NCBI GenBank assembly: GCA_946482165.1
Contig: CAMLQS010000195.1
Span: 1-9,214, forward strand
DNA from: an uncultured Verrucomicrobiota bacterium
GTDB taxonomy: Bacteria > Verrucomicrobiota > Verrucomicrobiae > Opitutales > Opitutaceae
Reading direction: 5' to 3'
DNA length: 9,214 nt
Part shown: in pieces, positions 1 to 6,283 of the stretch
Position numbering within the stretch: position 1 is the stretch's first letter
How the letters are laid out: the number at the start of each line of letters is the position of its first letter
Notes under the pieces: model-generated
Seen by the model: the letters and a program-made list of their open reading frames with translations, nothing else
Database searches by the model: none
Told to the model about the DNA's origin: nothing
Translations under genes and position numbers: made by a program

Positions 1-413
1 GCCGGAAACGCCTCGCCCGTCTCGACCTCGTCGTGAAACGCGAAGCTCGTGAAAAAATGCGGCCCGCCAAACGGCGCGTCCACGTCGCCCACCGCCACCG
101 TGCGCGCCAGCGTCTCATCGATGAAACGCTGCACCGCCGCGAAGCGCCCGGGCCCGCTGGCCATCGCGCTCAGGGCCACCTCCGCGCCGGCGATCACCGA
201 GCACCCCGAAGGCCGCTCCGCGTAGAAGTGAGGCTCCGTCGGCTCGAAAATCGCCTCCAGCACCGCCAGCGGATCCAGCGCCGGCACGACGAGCGAGATG
301 CTCGCGAGCACCGGCGCGCCGTCCGCCGCCGCCTTCATCCGACACCCCGCCAAAAACGCCCGCAACGCCTCCGGGGAAGCGTCCTCGGCGGGCTTGATCG
401 GCAAGATGGTCAT
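1..413 (-). CDS. menF: Isochorismate synthase (MenF-type), N-terminal part, cut by the window edge
   Basis: Reading leftward from the ATG at 413, 137 codons stay open to the window edge, so only the N-terminal third or so is present. Isochorismate synthases of the chorismate-binding family convert chorismate to isochorismate, the first committed step to menaquinone. The visible part has the features of the family's N-terminal region: an FYAERPSG segment near residue 70, followed by an alanine-rich stretch (AGAEVALSAMASG), a helix RFAAVQRFIDETL, and GGPHFFTSFAFHDE near residue 118, which corresponds to the family's G-G-F-x-F element. The catalytic C-terminal domain lies outside the window, so the product (isochorismate rather than salicylate or anthranilate chemistry) rests on the N-terminal pattern alone. 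An upstream ATG at about 429 reads only six codons before TGA, so 413 is the first usable ATG. No Shine-Dalgarno is visible. It lies 99 nt downstream of metG on the same strand, with a large inverted repeat between. Confidence 0.72.
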   Translation of the reverse strand, partial: MTILPIKPAEDASPEALRAFLAGCRMKAAADGAPVLASISLVVPALDPLAVLEAIFEPTEPHFYAERPSGCSVIAGAEVALSAMASGPGRFAAVQRFIDETLARTVAVGDVDAPFGGPHFFTSFAFHDEVETGEAFP

Positions 414-429
414 GACCGAACCACGATCA

Positions 430-509
430 TTTAACCACGGATCTCACGGATAAGCACGGATATCAAAACAGGGTCCTATCCGTGTTCATCCGTGAGATCC
501 GTGGTTAAA
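430..509. repeat. Near-perfect long inverted repeat between metG and menF
   Basis: The left arm (430-462) and right arm (477-509) pair over 33 positions with one mismatch (452/487) and one G-T wobble (454/485), leaving a 14-nt loop (463-476). The outer 22 nt of each arm (430-451 and 488-509) are perfectly complementary. Within the right arm the unit ATCCGTG recurs at about 9-10 nt steps, ending in ATCCGTGGTTAAA. The element starts 3 nt after the metG stop codon. The unit resembles the CCACGGAT...ATCCGTGG intergenic repeats I associate with environmental bacterial genomes, including Verrucomicrobiota; that is recall, not a search. A transcript from either strand would form a very stable hairpin, but no T-run follows it on either side, so it is not a standard intrinsic terminator. 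It could act in transcript end protection or rho-assisted termination, or be a non-autonomous mobile repeat. Confidence 0.9.
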
Positions 510-512
510 AAC

Positions 513-2081
513 TCAGCCCTTCGCCGCGCCGGCCTCTGGCGCCTGCGGACGCGGGAACAGGATCGCGGTCTCGGCCACCTTCGCGCCCGTAAGCGTCTCG
601 CCCCAGACCAAGCGCTCGCGCCACGCGCCGCCGGGCGTATGGCCCAGCACGCCATAAATCTTGTCCGCCGTCGTCGGCATCACCGCCGGCAGCAGGCTCG
701 CGCCGAGGCGCAGCGCCTCCGCCATCGTGGCGAGCGAGGTCTTGAGCAGCGCCTGATCGGCAGCCTCCGTCGACTTGCCCAGCTTCCACGGCGCCCGCTG
801 CTCGACGTAGCGGTTCGTCGCGGTGACAAACGAGAAGGCTCGCTCCAGCGCGATGTGGAACTGGAAGCCCTCGCTCAGCGTGATAAACTCGTCGCGGGTC
901 CTGTCCCACAGCGCGCGCAGCTCGCGCTCCGGCGCGAGATTCGCATCCGTGGCGACTTCCGCCGCCGACGCACCCGCAGGCACGACACCGCCGGCGAATC
1001 GGTTGGTCATGTTGAGCGTGCGGTTCACAAGGTTGCCCAGATTGTTCGCGAGCTCGCTGTTGTAACGGGCGAGGAACTGGTTGAGCGAAAAGTCGCTGTC
1101 CTGACCCACGCTCATCTCGCGGATCATGAAAAAGCGCAGTGCGTCCACGCCGTATTGGTCGGCGAAGGCCATCGGCTCGACGAAGTTGCCTGTGCTCTTC
1201 GACATTTTGGAGCCGTTGATCGACCACCAGCCGTGGGCGAGGATGCTCTTAGGTGTCGGCAAACCGCAGGCCTTTAACATGATAGGCCAGTAAACCGCGT
1301 GCGGCGGAACGAGGATGTCCTTGCCGATCACATGGAAGTCGGCCGGCCACACGCCCTCCTTGCCTTCGACTGCCGAGAAATAGTTCACCAAGGCGTCGAA
1401 CCAAACATAGGTCACGTAGCCCGGATCGAACGGCAGCTGAATGCCCCACTCCAGACGCTCCTTCGGACGCGAAATGCACAGGTCGTTCAGAGGCTCGGCG
1501 AGAAACTCCAGCACCTGCTTCTGGCGGTAGCGCGGGAAGATGAAGCTGTCGTTCTCCTTCAGGAACTGAATGAGCCAATCCTGATACTTCGCCAATTTGA
1601 AGAAGTAGTTCGACTCGGTGATCTCGGTGACTTCGCCGAAAATCTCCGGCCACGAGCCGTCCGGCTGACGATCCTTCTCCTGCAAAAACTGCTCCTGGCG
1701 CGTCGAGTAGAAGCCCTTGTATTCGGCCTTGTAGATCTCCCCTTGGTCGAAGAGCTGCTGGAGCAGGCGGCAGACGACGTCCTTGTGACGCTTCTCGGTG
1801 GTGCGAATGAAGTCGTCGTTGGAAATGTCGAGCTTCGCGCACATGGCGCGGAATTCCTGGCTCACTTCGTCGCAGAACTCCTGGGGCGCGATGCCGCGCT
1901 TCTTCGCGCTTTGCTGCACCTTCTGGCCGTGCTCATCGACGCCCGTGAGGAAGTAGACTTGGTCGCCCATCATCCGCCGGAATCGGGCAATGACGTCCGT
2001 CAGCACCTTTTCATAGGCGTGGCCCAGGTGCGGCGAACCGTTCACGTAATCGATCGCGGTCGTGATGTAGAAAGTCTTCAT
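513..2081 (-). CDS. metG: Methionyl-tRNA synthetase
   Basis: A complete 522-residue class Ia aminoacyl-tRNA synthetase that charges tRNA-Met with methionine in the cytoplasm. The HIGH motif appears as HLGH at residues 18-21, VWFDA at 226-230, and the KMSKS loop at 292-296 in GSKMSKSTGN. The helical anticodon-binding domain begins near 341 (NSELANNLGNLVNR) and carries the N..Y....PW anticodon-recognition pattern at 423-432. The protein ends soon after LFPRPQ (508-513), so the extra C-terminal tRNA-binding (Trbp111-like) domain found in some bacterial MetRS is absent. The connective-peptide region (about 118-165) contains no cysteine at all, so the zinc-knuckle ligands of many MetRS are missing. 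The ATG at 2081 opens directly onto the conserved FYITTAIDYVNGSPHLGH, which fixes the start. No Shine-Dalgarno precedes it; instead GTCCACCG lies 1 nt upstream of the ATG. Divergent from the histidine kinase gene. Confidence 0.97.
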   Translation of the reverse strand: MKTFYITTAIDYVNGSPHLGHAYEKVLTDVIARFRRMMGDQVYFLTGVDEHGQKVQQSAKKRGIAPQEFCDEVSQEFRAMCAKLDISNDDFIRTTEKRHKDVVCRLLQQLFDQGEIYKAEYKGFYSTRQEQFLQEKDRQPDGSWPEIFGEVTEITESNYFFKLAKYQDWLIQFLKENDSFIFPRYRQKQVLEFLAEPLNDLCISRPKERLEWGIQLPFDPGYVTYVWFDALVNYFSAVEGKEGVWPADFHVIGKDILVPPHAVYWPIMLKACGLPTPKSILAHGWWSINGSKMSKSTGNFVEPMAFADQYGVDALRFFMIREMSVGQDSDFSLNQFLARYNSELANNLGNLVNRTLNMTNRFAGGVVPAGASAAEVATDANLAPERELRALWDRTRDEFITLSEGFQFHIALERAFSFVTATNRYVEQRAPWKLGKSTEAADQALLKTSLATMAEALRLGASLLPAVMPTTADKIYGVLGHTPGGAWRERLVWGETLTGAKVAETAILFPRPQAPEAGAAKG

Positions 2082-2215
2082 GCGGTGGACCGGCGAACCA
2101 AAGCCAGCCCGCCCCTCTTGTCGAAGGTTTTGAGGGGGCGCTTACCCGCGCCGCTCATCGCCAAGCTTGAGCCCGTCGACGACTTCGCCGACCTTCCCCG
2201 GCGTCGGTCCTCCGC
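2082..2215. promoter_or_regulatory. Divergent intergenic region of metG and the histidine kinase gene, with a hairpin
   Basis: These 134 nt separate two divergent start codons and so must hold both promoters or leaders; I could not place convincing -35/-10 boxes on either strand. An inverted repeat lies at 2110-2140: CGCCCCTC on the left pairs with GAGGGGGCG on the right with one bulged G, around a 14-nt loop (2118-2131). In the metG direction it would sit about 30 nt before the start codon. It lacks a following T-run and I see no T-box features, so a MetRS leader riboregulator is not supported. Confidence 0.4.
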
Positions 2216-3280
2216 ATGGGAAAACTCCTCCGCCTCGCCGTTTTCATTCTCGCCCTCGGCATACTCGCCGCCGGCGCCGCGGCCGTGCTTCTGCAGGAGC
2301 GGCATCGGGAGCGGACCCTTGAACGTCAATTTCTCGCCGAAGAGTTCTTCGACGCCCAGGCCGTCGTCGATCTGGTTCGCGCCCACCATGCCGACACCCA
2401 GCGCGGAGTGTTGCTCTTTTCCGGCATCGCCCTCGCCTGCTTGGTCATCCTCGCCATCGTCCCCGCCCGCACCACCGATCCGGAGCCCGCCGCCGACCCG
2501 ACGGCCGCGCGCACCGAGATGCGCGGTCTCGAGTCCCTCGCCCGCGCGACCAACGCCCAACGCGTGGAACTCACGCACGAGCGCGAGGCCCGCCACCGGA
2601 GCGAACAAGACCTTCACCTCCAACAGGTCCTCAACAACCACGCCCTGCAGGACAAGATTCGCCTCGGCCGGGACCTCCACGACGGCCTTATCCAAACGCT
2701 TTACGCCACCGGTCTGCTCCTCGAAACCGCCACCCAGCAACTCGCCGACGGGCCCGCCGCCGCCGAGAGGGTCTCGGACACCGCCCGCCTCCTCGAGCGC
2801 GCCAAGACCACGCTCAACGCCGCCATCCGCGAGGCGCGCGGCACGATCGGCGATCTCACCCCCGACGCCCTCGATGAGCAAAGTTTCCCCGCCGCGGTAA
2901 ACGCGGTCCTCGACCACCTCGACGGCGGCCGCCTCCGCGAACGTCGCGTCACCCTCTCCCCCGAGCTGCCCTCTTTCGCCGGCGCCCAACGCACCGAGTT
3001 GCTCCAGATCATCCGTGAATCCGCCAGCAACGCCTTGCGCCACGGCGGCGCCACCGTCCTGGACTTGGATTTTGCCCCTATCCCCGACGGCCGTCTCCGC
3101 CTCGCCATTCGCGACGATGGACGCGGCTTCGACCCCGCCGCCGTCACCCGAGGCCACGGGCTCGACAATCTCGCCGCCCGCGCGCGCAACCTCGGCGCAT
3201 CTCTCGCCATAGACTCCGCCCCGGGCCGCGGCGCCACCATCACTCTCGTGCTTCCCGCCCCGACCGAGCCGGTCGCGTGA
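2216..3280 (+). CDS. Membrane-bound sensor histidine kinase, HisKA_3 (NarX/DesK) class
   Basis: A 354-residue two-component sensor kinase. Two hydrophobic helices (about 4-27 and 64-83) bracket a short charged loop of roughly 36 residues, expected to be outside the membrane; it is too small for a known ligand-binding domain, so the stimulus is unknown. A helical, charged linker (about 97-148) leads into the dimerisation domain with the phosphoacceptor His155 in GRDLHDGLIQTLY. Asp156 and Gln160 form the DxxxQ pattern tied to phosphatase activity in this class. The ATPase domain shows an N-box (ESASNALRHGG, 268-278, Asn272), a G1 box (RDDGRGFD, 299-306) and a G2 box (GHGLDNLAARARNLG, 313-327). 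It looks intact. The stop codon overlaps the GTG of the response regulator by 4 nt, consistent with translational coupling and a cognate pair. The ATG is preceded by GTCCTCCG and no Shine-Dalgarno. Confidence 0.93.
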   Translation: MGKLLRLAVFILALGILAAGAAAVLLQERHRERTLERQFLAEEFFDAQAVVDLVRAHHADTQRGVLLFSGIALACLVILAIVPARTTDPEPAADPTAARTEMRGLESLARATNAQRVELTHEREARHRSEQDLHLQQVLNNHALQDKIRLGRDLHDGLIQTLYATGLLLETATQQLADGPAAAERVSDTARLLERAKTTLNAAIREARGTIGDLTPDALDEQSFPAAVNAVLDHLDGGRLRERRVTLSPELPSFAGAQRTELLQIIRESASNALRHGGATVLDLDFAPIPDGRLRLAIRDDGRGFDPAAVTRGHGLDNLAARARNLGASLAIDSAPGRGATITLVLPAPTEPVA

Positions 3281-3999
3281 GGCATTTCCTCGCCTTTTCC
3301 GCCTGCGTCCCCTCCGTCTCCTCCGTGGTCACCTCGCCCGAAAGCAACCCCTCCGCGCCCGTCCGCCTTGCGCTCGTCGACGACAGCGAACTCGTCCGCG
3401 TGGGCCTCCGCACGCTGCTTGGCCTGCATCGCCAGGAAATCGAGATCGTCGCCGAAGCCGCCAACGTAGCCGAGGCCCTGGCAAACGTTCCTCCCGCAAG
3501 GCCCGACGTCGTGCTCCTCGACATGCGCCTCCCCGACGGCAACGGCGTGGATGCCTGCCGCCGCCTTCTCGCCGCCTCTCCCGGCCTGCGCGTCCTGTTT
3601 CTCACCTCGCAAGTGGACGACGACCTCATCGCCGACTCCATCCGCGCCGGCGCGTCCGGCTATCTCCTGAAGGAAATAAACGGCCGCGAACTCGTGCGCG
3701 CCATCCGCGACGTCGCCGCCGGCGGCCAGGCCATCGACACCGCCGTCACCGCGCGCCTCATGCGCCTGGTGCGCGGCGATGGCGCCCTCGCGCCCGGCAC
3801 GGGCGAAACGCTCAGCGCCCAGGATCGCCGCATCCTTGCCCTTCTCTCCGAAGGCAAGACGAACAAGGAGATCGGCTCCGCCCTCGGCCTGGCGGAAAAG
3901 ACGATCAAGAACTACCTCACGACGCTCTTCGACAAGCTTGGCATCGAGCGCCGCTCCCAGGCCGCCGCGTATTACGTTCAGCACTACGGAGAACGCTGA
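3277..3999 (+). CDS. NarL/LiaR-type response regulator (REC plus LuxR helix-turn-helix)
   Basis: A DNA-binding response regulator, the likely partner of the kinase it overlaps. With the GTG at 3277 it has 240 residues. The receiver domain starts near residue 29, with acidic pair Asp35-Asp36, phospho-acceptor Asp82 in LLDMRLP, Thr110 and Lys132 in YLLKEI, so the phosphorylation site is complete. A linker (about 155-177) leads to the LuxR-type helix-turn-helix at about 178-235, with LSAQDRRILALLSEGKTNKEIG and the recognition-helix segment KTIKNYLTTLFDKLGI. The start is uncertain. GTG 3277 overlaps the kinase stop (GTGA), but residues 1-20 are non-homologous, partly encoded by repeat-like DNA. 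GTG 3325 gives a 224-residue protein with a normal 12-residue lead into the receiver domain. Neither has a Shine-Dalgarno. Targets are unknown; the downstream reductase and secreted protein are candidates by position only. Confidence 0.93.
   Translation: MRHFLAFSACVPSVSSVVTSPESNPSAPVRLALVDDSELVRVGLRTLLGLHRQEIEIVAEAANVAEALANVPPARPDVVLLDMRLPDGNGVDACRRLLAASPGLRVLFLTSQVDDDLIADSIRAGASGYLLKEINGRELVRAIRDVAAGGQAIDTAVTARLMRLVRGDGALAPGTGETLSAQDRRILALLSEGKTNKEIGSALGLAEKTIKNYLTTLFDKLGIERRSQAAAYYVQHYGER
3301..3332 (+). repeat. Repeat-like segment at the response-regulator 5' end
   Basis: CTCCGTCTCCTCCGTGGTCA shows the same 9-nt step and TCCGTGGT core as the right arm of the inverted repeat at 430-509 (ATCCGTGAGATCCGTGGTTA). 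By eye about two thirds of the aligned bases match. No inverted partner is visible nearby, so this would be a single degenerate arm. It lies between the end of the kinase gene and the conserved part of the response regulator, and contains the alternative GTG start at 3325. Chance similarity in GC-rich DNA is possible. Confidence 0.35.
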
Positions 4000-4018
4000 T
4001 CGAACGCTCATCTTGGAG

Positions 4019-4050
4019 GGACGCCGTCCCCGGCGTCCGCGGCCTCCGCG
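4019..4050. repeat. Two adjoining GC-rich hairpins after the response regulator
   Basis: GGACGCCG (4019-4026) pairs perfectly with CGGCGTCC (4031-4038) around TCCC. Directly adjoining, CGCGG (4038-4042) pairs with CCGCG (4046-4050) around CCT. They begin 20 nt after the response-regulator stop and end 49 nt before the reductase start. There is no T-run, so a standard intrinsic terminator is unlikely. The layout suits an intergenic REP-like element, or a structure that protects the upstream transcript or limits read-through. Confidence 0.6.
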
Positions 4051-4061
4051 CATTCGCTGCC

Positions 4062-4087
4062 CCTCAGGTTTCAGGCCTCAAGTTTCA
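4062..4087 (+). repeat. Short direct repeat just upstream of the aldo/keto reductase start
   Basis: CCTCAGGTTTCA (4062-4073) recurs as CCTCAAGTTTCA (4076-4087), 11 of 12 bases identical and offset by 14 nt, ending 11 nt before the reductase ATG. It may be a remnant of TTTCAGG/TTTCAAG-type simple repeats. A paired operator is less likely because a 14-nt offset does not match a whole number of helical turns. Confidence 0.5.
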
Positions 4088-4098
4088 TCCTTTCTCCC

Positions 4099-5079
4099 AT
4101 GCTTTACCGTCGTCTCGGAAAAACCGGCATCCAAATCTCCGCCCTCTCCTTCGGCGCCTGGGTCACCTTCGGCGGCCAGATCGGCGACGACACCGCCCGC
4201 GAGCTGCTTCACACCGCCCACGCAGGCGGAATCAATTTCTTCGACAACGCCGAGGGCTATGCCGACGGCCAGGCCGAGGTCGTCATGGGGCGCATTCTCA
4301 AGGCCTCCGGCTGGCCGCGCGGCTCCTATATGGTCTCGAGCAAGGTCTTCTTCGGCGACGCCTACAAGGGCCCCAACGGCCGCGGACTCTCTCGCAAACA
4401 CGTCCTCGAGGCGTGCAACGCCGCGCTGACCCGTCTCCAAGTCGAGCACCTCGACCTGTTTTTCTGCCACCGCGCCGACCCCGAGACCCCCGTCGGCGAA
4501 ACCTGCCGCGCGATGCACGACCTCATCACGCAGGGCAAAGTCCTCTACTGGGGCACCAGCGAGTGGAGCGCCGCCGAAATCGTCGCCGCCCAGGCCTTCT
4601 GTGCCGCGCACAATCTCCACGCTCCGGTCATGGAGCAGCCGCAATACAACCTCTTTCACCGGCGTCGCGTCGAAGAGGAGTTCGCCTCCGTCTACGACTC
4701 CGAGGCCGGCCTCGGGACCACTGTCTGGTCGCCCCTCGCCACCGGCCTCCTGACCGGAAAATACAACGCCGGCATCCCCACCGACTCCCGCCTCGCGATC
4801 AAAGGCATGGAGTGGCTGCGCGACCGCGTGACCGACGCCCAAAAGGCCAAACTCGCGCTCGTTCCCGCCGTCGCCGAAATCGCCCGCGAACTCGACACGA
4901 CCCTGCCCCGCCTGGGCGTCGCGTGGTGCCTCGCCAACCCGCGCGTGAGCACCGTCATCCTCGGCGCCTCCAAGCCCGCCCAGCTTTCCGAGAATCTCGG
5001 CGCGTTGGAGGTTCTCCCCAAGCTCACTCCCGAGGTGCTCGCCCGGCTTGATCAACTCACCCGCCCGGCCGCGACCTGA
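4099..5079 (+). CDS. Aldo/keto reductase, voltage-gated K+ channel beta-subunit-like (AKR6-type)
   Basis: A 326-residue cytoplasmic NADPH-dependent oxidoreductase of the aldo/keto reductase superfamily, expected to be a TIM barrel. The full catalytic tetrad is visible: Asp49 (FFDNAEGY), Tyr54, Lys82 (SSKVFF) and His124 (FFCHRADPETP). Nucleotide-binding elements include WGTSEW (151-156), EQPQYNLFHR (179-188), SPLATGLLTGKY (211-222) and ILGASKPAQLSENLGAL near the C-terminus. The opening (YRRLGKTGIQISALSFGAWVTFG) and the SPLATGLLTGKY segment are typical of the Kv-beta-like bacterial group. A His occupies the tetrad position where animal Kv-beta has Asn, so this should be a normal reductase. The natural substrate cannot be told; aldehyde or methylglyoxal detoxification is a common role in relatives. 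The ATG at 4099 starts directly on the conserved N-terminus. It lies 99 nt after the response regulator in the same direction, with hairpins between. Confidence 0.93.
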   Translation: MLYRRLGKTGIQISALSFGAWVTFGGQIGDDTARELLHTAHAGGINFFDNAEGYADGQAEVVMGRILKASGWPRGSYMVSSKVFFGDAYKGPNGRGLSRKHVLEACNAALTRLQVEHLDLFFCHRADPETPVGETCRAMHDLITQGKVLYWGTSEWSAAEIVAAQAFCAAHNLHAPVMEQPQYNLFHRRRVEEEFASVYDSEAGLGTTVWSPLATGLLTGKYNAGIPTDSRLAIKGMEWLRDRVTDAQKAKLALVPAVAEIARELDTTLPRLGVAWCLANPRVSTVILGASKPAQLSENLGALEVLPKLTPEVLARLDQLTRPAAT

Positions 5080-5158
5080 GCCGACCTTCGCACCACGGAC
5101 TTCGACTCGCCCGGGGAAACACTTTGGGCGCCCGGGTGTCCCACCGATCTGCTCCTCC

Positions 5159-6118
5159 ATGAAAACCCCGTCCCAGCGACTCGCCTTGATCTGCCTCGCC
5201 GTTCTCTCCGCCTCGCTCAACGCCGAGGAAAGCGCCGGCTCCGCCGCCCCCGAAACTCCCGCCGATTCCGGAGCCGCAGCAGCAGTGGCCGCAACCGCCC
5301 CGGCGGTCGTCAGCACACCCGTTTCCGCCCCGCCCGGGGCCCTCCGTCTCGCGGGAGCCAACGGCCGCGAAGTCGATTTTGCCGGCATCTGGGAAGCCCG
5401 TCCCGAGGGTCTGGTCGTTCTCATTACCGCCGAGGCGCCCGTCTCCACCGTCGCGTGGGACCGTTTCGACCTGGCCCGCCTGCGCAACGACCAGCCCGCC
5501 ATCGATGCCGCCCGCCAGCGCGCCATTTTTCTCCGCAGCCCCCAGCCCGTCAATCTTGGCCTTTTTGCCGGGCTGCTCACCCCCGCCCAAGCCGGCTCCG
5601 AACTCCGCCGGGCCCTCGACGAAACGATGACGGTCAAGGTGCCTGTCCGCTACCGCACCACCACCAACGCGACCAGCTCCACCAGCATCACCCCGCAGCT
5701 TCCCGTCGTCTACAACGGCATCGTCGTCAACCAGCCGCCCCTGCTTTCGCAGAACAACAAAACCGTCACCGAGACGCGTTTCAGCCCAGACGAACTCACC
5801 ACCTCGCCTCGTCGCATTCTGGAGATTTTTTCCCGCGTGGACGGCGTCGCGGCGCAGGATCGGCGAGAGCTCTTCGAATTGGTGAAAACGAACCCCGTCG
5901 TGCTCGAAGGCATCGCCTCCTCCCTCGACCGCATCGCCGCCTCCCTGCCTCCCAAGCATCTTCTGCCCAACGACCCGACCGTCCTCACCCTCGCTTCGCG
6001 TCTGCGTGAATTCTCCGGCCGGCTGCGTGCGCTTACCAGCGCCGTCACTATCGATTACTCGGAGCAGATACTCATGCGTGATCTGCTCTACCTCGCGGAC
6101 AGCCCGAGTCTGCGCTGA
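5159..6118 (+). CDS. Secreted or periplasmic protein of unknown function
   Basis: A 319-residue protein I do not recognise. The ATG at 5159 opens a clear signal peptide: basic MKTPSQR, a hydrophobic core LALICLAVLSA, and a probable signal peptidase I site after SLNA (residue 22). Cys12 does not sit in a proper lipobox, so a lipoprotein is unlikely. An Ala/Pro/Ser-rich linker (23-60) is followed by a compact region (about 61-130) with the pattern G-R-E-V-D-F-A-G-x-W...GLVVLIT...V-A-W-D-R-F-D-L-A-R-L, which looks like a small beta-rich domain. A Thr/Ser/Asn-rich stretch (165-180) and a Pro/Asn-rich one (182-200) connect it to a helical C-terminal half (about 208-319) with no cysteine. The frame is open upstream to a TTG at 5048, but that would hide the signal peptide internally and overlap the reductase. 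It lies 79 nt after the reductase, same strand, converging with gmk. Confidence 0.85.
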   Translation: MKTPSQRLALICLAVLSASLNAEESAGSAAPETPADSGAAAAVAATAPAVVSTPVSAPPGALRLAGANGREVDFAGIWEARPEGLVVLITAEAPVSTVAWDRFDLARLRNDQPAIDAARQRAIFLRSPQPVNLGLFAGLLTPAQAGSELRRALDETMTVKVPVRYRTTTNATSSTSITPQLPVVYNGIVVNQPPLLSQNNKTVTETRFSPDELTTSPRRILEIFSRVDGVAAQDRRELFELVKTNPVVLEGIASSLDRIAASLPPKHLLPNDPTVLTLASRLREFSGRLRALTSAVTIDYSEQILMRDLLYLADSPSLR

Positions 6119-6160
6119 GCGGATAATATAAGATAACAGCCGCGCCCGCCACCGGTCCTA

Positions 6161-6240
6161 GGTAGGGCGGGACCGCCGCGTTCCTTCGCGCGACGATCCC
6201 CCACTCCACCGCGCGGCGCGCCCAGCGGTCGCGCCCTACC
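6161..6240. repeat. 80-bp palindromic intergenic element in a convergent gap
   Basis: GGTAGGGCGGGACCGCC (6161-6177) is the inverted copy of AGCGGTCGCGCCCTACC (6224-6240), 15 of 17 positions complementary, enclosing 46 nt of GC-rich sequence with its own short palindromes (for example GCGCGGCGCG at 6211-6220). It sits between the stops of the secreted protein (plus) and gmk (minus), where a bidirectional transcript end is expected. I associate GGTAGGGCG-ended palindromes with intergenic repeats in Opitutaceae-like genomes; that is recall. No T-runs are present. Confidence 0.75.
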
Positions 6241-6252
6241 CGACCGGGCCAC

Positions 6253-6283
6253 CCGCTGCCCGCTCAAGCCGCGCGGGCAGCGG
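6253..6283. other. Perfect 11-bp hairpin with the gmk stop codon in its loop
   Basis: CCGCTGCCCGC (6253-6263) is exactly complementary to GCGGGCAGCGG (6273-6283), with a 9-nt loop (6264-6272). On the gmk strand the loop holds the stop codon, so the 3' half of the stem lies just beyond the gene. No T-run follows, so it is not a classical intrinsic terminator; it may stabilise the gmk transcript end or aid termination together with the adjacent palindrome at 6161-6240. Confidence 0.6.

Noticed and set aside
430..509. CRISPR-like or tandem array from the ATCCGTG units
   Set aside because: Steps of 9-10 nt with no spacers; it is a single palindromic element.
2082..2215. T-box or S-box riboswitch in front of metG
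   Set aside because: No T-box sequence, specifier-loop layout, S-box core or terminator/antiterminator pair is visible.
1299..2900. Plus-strand open frame of 533 codons across metG, the divergent gap and the kinase start
   Set aside because: Runs antisense to metG and out of frame with the kinase; Pro/Ser/Arg-rich end is a GC artefact.
2078..3157. Long minus-strand open frame (359 codons) opposite the histidine kinase
   Set aside because: Gly/Ala/Glu-rich translation typical of the antisense frame of a GC-rich gene; the plus strand holds a complete kinase with every motif.
5048..5158. TTG-started 37-residue extension of the secreted protein
   Set aside because: Would overlap the reductase gene and bury a clear signal peptide that begins at the ATG at 5159.
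4078..5637. Minus-strand open frame of 519 codons opposite the reductase and secreted protein
   Set aside because: Low-complexity Gly/Ala/Arg composition, no motif, crosses two real genes; high-GC shadow.
6123..6137. AT-rich ATAATATAAGATAAC as a possible -10 region
   Set aside because: Lies in a convergent gap with no recognisable -35 box and no gene start downstream on either strand.
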